From a candidate division CSSED10-310 bacterium (GTDB lineage Bacteria > CSSED10-310 > JAFGDC01), in assembly GCA_016932295.1 (NCBI GenBank), contig JAFGDC010000049.1, positions 1 to 11,942 on the forward strand: a DNA stretch of 11,942 nt. Direction: 5' to 3'. The position numbers and the translations under genes were made by a program. Of this stretch, positions 7,188 through 11,942 are shown one piece after another (within the stretch, counting starts at the first letter, position 1; each line of letters starts with the position of its first letter). The notes beneath the pieces were generated by a model. It did no database searches. It was not told the origin of the DNA and was given only the letters and a program-made list of their open reading frames with translations.

Positions 7188-7233
7188 CGGCCGGCACCCG
7201 GCCCGGGCTGGTTTCCTGATTGCCGACCGGCCG
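7188..7233. repeat. GC-rich inverted repeat between convergent genes
   Basis: CGGCCGG (7188-7194) and CCGGCCG (7227-7233) are reverse complements, and the loop contains the palindrome GCCCGGGC (7201-7208). The 165-bp gap between the deacetylase stop and the glycosyltransferase stop contains no gene. No T run follows the structure on either strand, so it is not a standard intrinsic terminator, although its place between two converging genes would suit one. Confidence 0.25.
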
Positions 7234-7284
7234 CCCTGACGATCACCCAGCAATACGGGAATGTGCTGGAAATGAATGGCTCGA

Positions 7285-7962
7285 TCACTCGCGGAAGCGG
7301 TATTTCACCAGAGTCCAGAGCGCGATGAAGCCATCCCTCCAAGTGATCTTTTTACCTTCATGGAATTCCCGCCCGGCATAGGAAATCGGAACTTCGTGGA
7401 TTTTGATCTTACGGCGCAGCAATTTCGCTGTCAGCTCGGGTTCTATTTCGAAACCGTTCGAGCGCAGCGGGATTGACTGTAACAGGCTGCGATCCACCAA
7501 CTTGTAGCATGTCTCCATATCAGAAAGGGAGGTCCCGTACAGAACGTTGGTCAACAGAGTGAGAAACATATTTCCCAGCCAATGGAGTGGAAACATGTCC
7601 TTGCGATCCCCGGTGAACCGGGAGCCATAAACCGCCAGGGCACCCTTCTCACGGATCGGCGAGAGAAGCTTGAAATAGTCCTGGGGGTTATACTCCAGAT
7701 CGGCATCCTGAATGATGACCACATCACCGGTGGCCCGTTCTATACCGGATCGCACCGCCGCGCCCTTCCCCATGTTGTGCTCATGCAGCACCACGTGGGA
7801 GAACGAATCTCTCATTTTCCCGATGACATCGCGGGTACCGTCACTCGATCCATCATCAACGACGATGATTTCCTTCTCGAGTGCCACTCCCTCGACACGC
7901 CGAATCAGCTCTTCGAATGTTGAGTATTCGTTGTAAACCGGTACGACGATGGACACCTTCAT
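7285..7962 (-). CDS. DPM1/polyprenyl-phosphate sugar synthase-like family 2 glycosyltransferase
   Basis: A 225-residue soluble GT2 enzyme of GT-A fold. Motifs in order: [10 protein letters not shown] at the N-terminus, VDDGSSDGT (35-43), [11 protein letters not shown] (63-73), QDADLEY with the DxD-type D86-A-D88, SDMETCYK (147-154), [10 protein letters not shown] (171-180) and [15 protein letters not shown] (194-208). The set fits DPM1 and bacterial polyprenyl-phosphate mannose or glucose synthases. These transfer a sugar from a nucleotide donor to a polyprenyl phosphate on the cytoplasmic side. No C-terminal membrane helices are present, unlike ArnC or GtrB. AAGGA (7975-7971) lies 8 nt before the ATG. 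The gene starts 13 bp after the stop of the upstream membrane-protein gene, so it belongs to the same operon and is its last gene in this window. The family is sure; the sugar is not known. Confidence 0.93.
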   Translation of the reverse strand: MKVSIVVPVYNEYSTFEELIRRVEGVALEKEIIVVDDGSSDGTRDVIGKMRDSFSHVVLHEHNMGKGAAVRSGIERATGDVVIIQDADLEYNPQDYFKLLSPIREKGALAVYGSRFTGDRKDMFPLHWLGNMFLTLLTNVLYGTSLSDMETCYKLVDRSLLQSIPLRSNGFEIEPELTAKLLRRKIKIHEVPISYAGREFHEGKKITWRDGFIALWTLVKYRFRE

Positions 7963-7975
7963 GGGCTGTTTCCTT

Positions 7976-10138
7976 CTACTTCTCGCGTTCGAGCCGCGGA
8001 GTTGTTGCCGTGAACCGCAGTTCGCTCAAAGCGATACCAAGATCTCGTTGATCTGTTGTGACGGAGCTGTCGAACCAGGGACGTCCGTGGCATCCGTATT
8101 CAAAATCCACACATGCCATCGACTGTGCCGCCATGATCGGGAGTGTGACATCGTTCCATCCCTGATTCAGCCTGCCAGAGTATACTTCCTGCCCATCAAC
8201 GGCAATCCGCAATGTATCGGATTCGCACCGCTCAAGGGGGACAGGCATGATTTTACAGGACAATCCGATAACCGGTTCGTTCGGAAAAACACAGATCCGA
8301 CCCGCGCCACCTCGCGTCCATCGCACCGCCAGCTCATTCCCCTCCACTCGCCAACGCTCCTCTCCATACCAATTCAAACCGAAATAGTAACGTATCGCCG
8401 CCGCCAGTTCAAAATTTTTTGTTGCTGGCGTGAATTCCACCATTGTCACCCGGTCACTACGATCGATTCTGTCCATCAGCAGTCGCCGGTTCAAAGCCGA
8501 CTCCAGTTCTCCCGTTCCAATGCACTCGTCCATTAATTCCCCATACCAAAGCAGCCGGCGCACCCCCAGCATTGTGCAAAGATCTGCGAAGGCGTTCGTG
8601 CCGAGTGCGTCGAGATACCGCTCTTTCCCCTCAGCGTCCCGGAGCATTTCAAGCACGGGGAAATCTTCATAGCGGAGGAAGAGATGCGGCTCGATGCGGG
8701 CTGCAAATCCAATCAGCAGAGGCATTCCGTGTTGCACCTGATCGAGCATATAGCGCCGTGCCGTATAATCGGCCGGGACTGGCAGCGCGATTCCATCCTC
8801 TGGCCTCCCGGATGTCGGCAGCGACCAGGTCGGGACGATTTTTACCGGCAGCGGCGCAGACCAAAGTTCCACCACCATTAGTCCGGCTGCAACACTTACC
8901 AATCCGGATCTGGTGCGCCACCAGTGTTGAAGCGCCCCGGCGATACCCACGGCGATCAACAGCGCCCCGGTGATGGCAAATCTGCCGGGACAACGCAACG
9001 TGCCGCCGCCGGGGGAAAAACGAAGCAGCGCAAAAGGCAGCGGAATCGAACGGCCAAACAGGTGAATCGGTATACCGTCAATTACCAGACACGGCCCCAG
9101 GGCGAGGATGAAAAAAACGGCACCCAGGGCCAGAATCCTCCTGACAGGAGAGACCGTGAAAAAGGCCGCCAAGCCAGCAAGCAACAGCGTGATCCCCGGT
9201 GTGATCTGTGTCTCGATCCGGTGACTGGTGGTCATCTCCCCACGCCGGAGTGGATGCGTCCAGGGTATGGATGCGAGATCATCGAGTCCCGGCGTGTACG
9301 CAAGGACATGGCTGGAAGAACGATACCCTAGGGAGGTGCGGCCGAGCATGGGGATGATTCGTGGCGCAATCATGATCCCGGTGAGAAGGCAAAACCCAAT
9401 GAAGGCCCATAGAAGCCGGCAGACCTCCTTCGGTTGTCCCGAAGTGATGAATCGTACCAGCATCACTGCCGCCGCCGCGAGCACCAGCAATACCAGTGCC
9501 AAACCATGATAAAGACTACAGTAGGTGGCCAGCGCGGTACAGAATGCCGCGGCCGCCAGGTACGCCGGTCGCCGGCGTTGCCGCCAGTGCAAGAGGTACA
9601 GCAACGCGAAGGGCATCATGCCCGTGGAGAGTATATTGAGATGCTGCGAGACATGGGATGTCCGAGCAGGACTCGCGGTGAAAAGCCACGCGGCGAACAC
9701 AGCCGGAATTCTCTTCAGACCGAGCTGCCTGCCGAGAAGATACATTCCCGTCAGGGTCAGCAATGTCTGCAGCAGGAACATCGAATTGTACGTGGCGGCC
9801 GGACCGAACACGGGAAGGAGCAAGGCGCCCGGCACACTGTTGAAGAGACTGAGGGTATGGTAGCTAAGATCCATGCCCATGGGTGCAAACAACCCGTCTG
9901 TATGAAACAGCTTTGGCTCCAACCCCTGGAGCCAAAGCCTGACATGGTGGAAATTCCAGATAAACAGCCAGGGATCGCCGTCAAGGGAATTGAATCCAGA
10001 CACCGAATCGCAGATCACGTGCGTGTTGTATCGCACGGGGATTGGCCAGGTCTGGAGCAACGCAAGCAGGATGATCACTACCGGAATCACTATCCAGTAC
10101 CGGGAAATTACGGAAACCCGGAATCCAGTTGCTCTCAT
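7976..10138 (-). CDS. Large multi-pass membrane protein, GT-C-like, with C-terminal beta-rich domain
   Basis: About 720 residues with roughly a dozen hydrophobic helices up to about residue 430, then a soluble region. The first extracytoplasmic loop contains [10 protein letters not shown] (about 52-61), an acidic loop placed as in GT-C glycosyltransferases. A later loop contains LRCPGRFAI (about 381-389), a pattern typical of large YfhO/GT39-like membrane proteins. The C-terminal part (about 586-711) begins WYGEERW and ends near [12 protein letters not shown]. It looks like a beta-sandwich and holds four cysteines (about 628, 638, 676, 683) that could pair outside the cell. The start is uncertain by one codon: GTG (10141-10139) or ATG (10138-10136). 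AGGG just upstream spaces better to the ATG. The stop of the preceding gene overlaps this start as TGATG, indicating coupling. The enzyme reaction is inferred from fold only; it could also be a non-catalytic flippase or sensor. Confidence 0.8.
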   Translation of the reverse strand: MRATGFRVSVISRYWIVIPVVIILLALLQTWPIPVRYNTHVICDSVSGFNSLDGDPWLFIWNFHHVRLWLQGLEPKLFHTDGLFAPMGMDLSYHTLSLFNSVPGALLLPVFGPAATYNSMFLLQTLLTLTGMYLLGRQLGLKRIPAVFAAWLFTASPARTSHVSQHLNILSTGMMPFALLYLLHWRQRRRPAYLAAAAFCTALATYCSLYHGLALVLLVLAAAAVMLVRFITSGQPKEVCRLLWAFIGFCLLTGIMIAPRIIPMLGRTSLGYRSSSHVLAYTPGLDDLASIPWTHPLRRGEMTTSHRIETQITPGITLLLAGLAAFFTVSPVRRILALGAVFFILALGPCLVIDGIPIHLFGRSIPLPFALLRFSPGGGTLRCPGRFAITGALLIAVGIAGALQHWWRTRSGLVSVAAGLMVVELWSAPLPVKIVPTWSLPTSGRPEDGIALPVPADYTARRYMLDQVQHGMPLLIGFAARIEPHLFLRYEDFPVLEMLRDAEGKERYLDALGTNAFADLCTMLGVRRLLWYGELMDECIGTGELESALNRRLLMDRIDRSDRVTMVEFTPATKNFELAAAIRYYFGLNWYGEERWRVEGNELAVRWTRGGAGRICVFPNEPVIGLSCKIMPVPLERCESDTLRIAVDGQEVYSGRLNQGWNDVTLPIMAAQSMACVDFEYGCHGRPWFDSSVTTDQRDLGIALSELRFTATTPRLEREK
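8006..8383 (-). other. C-terminal beta-rich extracytoplasmic domain of the 720-residue membrane protein
   Basis: The segment runs from WYGEERW to [11 protein letters not shown]. It alternates short hydrophobic strands with turns and contains an [12 protein letters not shown] strand and a GWNDVTLP motif, as seen in carbohydrate-binding-like sandwich domains at the end of large surface-glycan membrane proteins. It lies after the last membrane helix, so it probably faces the outside. Domain boundaries are approximate and were judged by eye. Confidence 0.5.
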
Positions 10139-11942
10139 CACGCCCTGTACACACTCAGATCGAAAATGGTGAGTTGGAGATCTCCCGCATCATCTGACGA
10201 GGGCTGCAGGCGGACCGTGATACGTTCCAGTGAACGAGGGGAAGAGAACACCTGCAGGGTGACGTACCGATTTTCGAGGATCCAAACGCGATCGAAACAT
10301 TTCGGAATCCCGAGACTGAAGCGTGGTTTCCCGTGCGCCGGACAGCCGGCAAGATCCGGTCGGCCCAGGGCCCATTCGGCCGTTTCATAACCGGCTCTAA
10401 GAAGTCTACGGCAAGAAGTTCCGGTTCCCTCGCAAACCATCTCCGCGACCACCGTTCCCTGAACGATTGCGGCGGCATTGGAAAGGCTCGAAATTAATTG
10501 GATGCTGTCCACCGATTGTCTGTCCGGCAATGAAACACACAGAATTGGTCGTTGAACGGAAAGGACACGCGGTGCATCGATCGCTCTTACTGTTGCAGTC
10601 CCTGATGTCGGCGCGAAGGCCAAGGAAGGTGCGGGATAAGATGGCACCAGTGACCGGTGAGCCGCCACCCACCCATGCAGCATTTCAGTCATCCGTATCA
10701 CTTCAACAAGCTTTCCCGTCTGAAGCCTTCCCGTCTGAAGCCTTCCCGCCCGTGGATCAACATCGCTTTTTTCCACGCTATGCTTCTTCCCGCGGCCAGT
10801 ATCAAGGGCGGCACGGAAGCCCTCGTTGCGCCTCGGAGAATCGGCCGGAGCACCATGCCACACAATCACACCACGTACAGTCAGTTCAACATTGCCGCTG
10901 CCGGTATATCTTATTTCTATCTCATCGACAGGTGCCGGCCAGTCCAGTTCATAGGTCGTTTCATAGACATGCGCCGAAAAATAAGCTCCTGACATCAAAC
11001 CGACCGGCCAGGAATAGGCGATCAATGGCCTGCTGTGTCGAATGTTGGGCAGCACATCGGGTCTCTCATACGCCCATTCCGCCGTATCCACACCGGCGCG
11101 GACTTCAAACAAGTGAGTAATCTCGCCTTGCAGCTTCATCACGAGAACGGCAATCAATTCATCCTGGGGAGTCGTGATACTCATGCTCATGTTGCTCAAG
11201 AACCGGATTCCATGGACCGGATTGTCCGGATCGAGGTCAAGACTCAATACAGGCTGCTGTCGGTTGAGACGTGCCTCTTCCGACAACAGACTCATCTGCC
11301 GCGCATGGGTGTTTGAGTACCAGACCGCGCCGACCCCTATCGCCAATACCAATGCGGAAACGGCAATCGCGCCGGAAAGCTTTCCCGGTGATTCACGACG
11401 GAACCCAATGCTACAAATAAACAAGGCCATCACTACAAACGCAAGGATACACATTCCGACTTGCGGTGACAGCGTATTCCAGGATTGCTCCCCGGGAATC
11501 CTGAGCACCAGTTCGCCGTTCAACAGGTTTACGAGGCCGGTGAAGCCGATGGTGAAGGAAGGAGTGATCCTGATGACCCACGATGCAGCGATGAAATAGA
11601 TGATGCTATACGCAAGCGGAATACTGATGAGCAGCCCCCTGTGTTTAACGAGGAGTGCCGCGGCATGCAGTACAGCCACCGGCATCAACCCGAGGAGCAG
11701 CCATGGCAGATCGTCTGCCTTGACCACCATCGCCGCGCCGCAGGTGAAAACAAGAGCCGTGATGCCGACCAGGGGGGATCCGAGCGGAGGTCTGGCGGCC
11801 AGCAGCCCGATCAACAACAGCGGAGCGGTGACAACCAATCCCAGTTGAGGATCGAGCAGTGGACGAAGCGCGTTCGCCGGACAGAAGACTGGTGGAGAAT
11901 CGGCTATCAGAATGCGCAGGATAGCGAGCAGTGGGATGGGCG
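10138..11942 (-). CDS. Membrane protein with duplicated extracytoplasmic module (partial, N-terminus outside window)
   Basis: The frame is open to the right edge, so the true start lies outside. A TTG at 11838 is only the first internal start-like codon; residues below are counted from it, and 34 more codons are visible upstream. The upstream part includes ALRPLLDPQLGLVVTAPLLL, resembling the DPxxGLxxxAPxLL segment in GT39-like membrane glycosyltransferases. About six hydrophobic helices follow, up to residue 172. The remaining nearly 400 residues are soluble and contain two related modules (about 199-327 and 431-565). Each carries an RAG-x2-TAEWA-x2-RPD core, at 247-261 and 481-495, joined by a low-complexity linker with a 5-residue repeat. 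Module 2 has five cysteines and module 1 has none. It heads the visible operon with the next gene overlapping its stop. A glycosyltransferase role is inferred; the module's role is unknown. Confidence 0.8.
   Translation of the reverse strand, partial: PIPLLAILRILIADSPPVFCPANALRPLLDPQLGLVVTAPLLLIGLLAARPPLGSPLVGITALVFTCGAAMVVKADDLPWLLLGLMPVAVLHAAALLVKHRGLLISIPLAYSIIYFIAASWVIRITPSFTIGFTGLVNLLNGELVLRIPGEQSWNTLSPQVGMCILAFVVMALFICSIGFRRESPGKLSGAIAVSALVLAIGVGAVWYSNTHARQMSLLSEEARLNRQQPVLSLDLDPDNPVHGIRFLSNMSMSITTPQDELIAVLVMKLQGEITHLFEVRAGVDTAEWAYERPDVLPNIRHSRPLIAYSWPVGLMSGAYFSAHVYETTYELDWPAPVDEIEIRYTGSGNVELTVRGVIVWHGAPADSPRRNEGFRAALDTGRGKKHSVEKSDVDPRAGRLQTGRLQTGKLVEVIRMTEMLHGWVAAHRSLVPSYPAPSLAFAPTSGTATVRAIDAPRVLSVQRPILCVSLPDRQSVDSIQLISSLSNAAAIVQGTVVAEMVCEGTGTSCRRLLRAGYETAEWALGRPDLAGCPAHGKPRFSLGIPKCFDRVWILENRYVTLQVFSSPRSLERITVRLQPSSDDAGDLQLTIFDLSVYRA
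10144..10548 (-). other. Second copy of the AEWA-RPD module (C-terminal)
   Basis: Residues about 431-565 of the rightmost protein, counted from 11838. It starts with a strand (PILCVSLPD), has ISSLSNAA, then LLRAGYETAEWALGRPDL, and ends in strands ITVRLQ and LQLTIFDLSVYR. Cysteines lie at about 434, 469, 476, 499 and 514. The order of elements matches the first copy. Confidence 0.6.
10711..10748. repeat. In-frame 15-bp tandem repeat in the inter-module linker
   Basis: The unit CCTTCCCGTCTGAAG occurs at 10711-10725 (one mismatch, CTTTCCC...) and 10726-10740 (perfect), with a partial third copy at 10741-10748. On the coding minus strand it gives a repeated GRLQT peptide between the two modules. 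A multiple of three keeps the frame when units are gained or lost, so the linker length could vary between strains by slippage. Confidence 0.75.
10858..11244 (-). other. First copy of the AEWA-RPD module
   Basis: Residues about 199-327. The strand SLDLDPDNP leads to RFLSNMSMSI, then FEVRAGVDTAEWAYERPDV, then strands EIEIRYTG and VELTVRGVIVWH. The same order of parts is found in the second copy, with no cysteines here. The pair looks like an old internal duplication. Confidence 0.6.

Noticed and set aside
9434..10390. 318-codon plus-strand open frame opposite the two large membrane-protein genes
   Set aside because: Its translation is rich in Arg, Gln, His and Gly with no domain, and it lies opposite the conserved genes and crosses their junction; it is a shadow frame.

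Overview
The window is a stretch of moderately GC-rich bacterial chromosome carrying envelope and DNA-uptake genes. I see no mobile elements, CRISPR array, rRNA or tRNA. Several features suggest a bacterium with an active DNA-uptake apparatus and lipid-linked sugar chemistry: ATGA-type gene overlaps, GTG and TTG starts, a complete ComEC, a helix-hairpin-helix ComEA-like protein, and large multi-pass glycosyltransferase-like proteins with extracytoplasmic C-terminal domains. It is probably an environmental, poorly sampled lineage. The sequence alone does not fix the phylum.

Layout. (1) Positions 1-979, minus: the N-terminal part of a GT39/ArnT-like membrane protein, cut by the left edge. (2) Positions 980-1759: a 780-bp divergent intergenic region with no convincing gene, but with a perfect 14-bp inverted repeat, a nested hairpin and promoter-like sequences at both ends. 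(3) Positions 1760-2743, plus: a membrane-dipeptidase (peptidase M19) family protein with an unusual first metal motif. (4) Positions 5997-2714, minus: a probable operon in the order comEA-like, comEC, vanZ-like. Its last gene overlaps the 3' end of the dipeptidase gene on the opposite strand by 30 bp. (5) Positions 6058-7119, plus: a NodB-type polysaccharide deacetylase without a signal peptide, divergent from comEA across 60 bp. (6) Positions 11942-7285, minus: three tightly packed genes. These are a large membrane protein with two copies of an extracytoplasmic module (5' end beyond the window), a second multi-pass membrane protein with a C-terminal beta-rich domain, and a DPM1-like family 2 glycosyltransferase.

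How the genes may work together (inference). The DPM1-like enzyme would load a polyprenyl phosphate with a sugar on the cytoplasmic face. GT-C-fold membrane proteins of the kind seen here use such lipid-linked sugars on the outer face. The deacetylase, predicted to be cytoplasmic, faces this cluster and could modify the sugar intermediate, which resembles the division of labour ArnC/ArnD/ArnT. The com genes form a separate DNA-uptake unit. The most novel-looking item is the duplicated module marked by an AEWA-x2-RPD motif in the rightmost protein. The second is the HxH-for-HxD change in the M19 protein.
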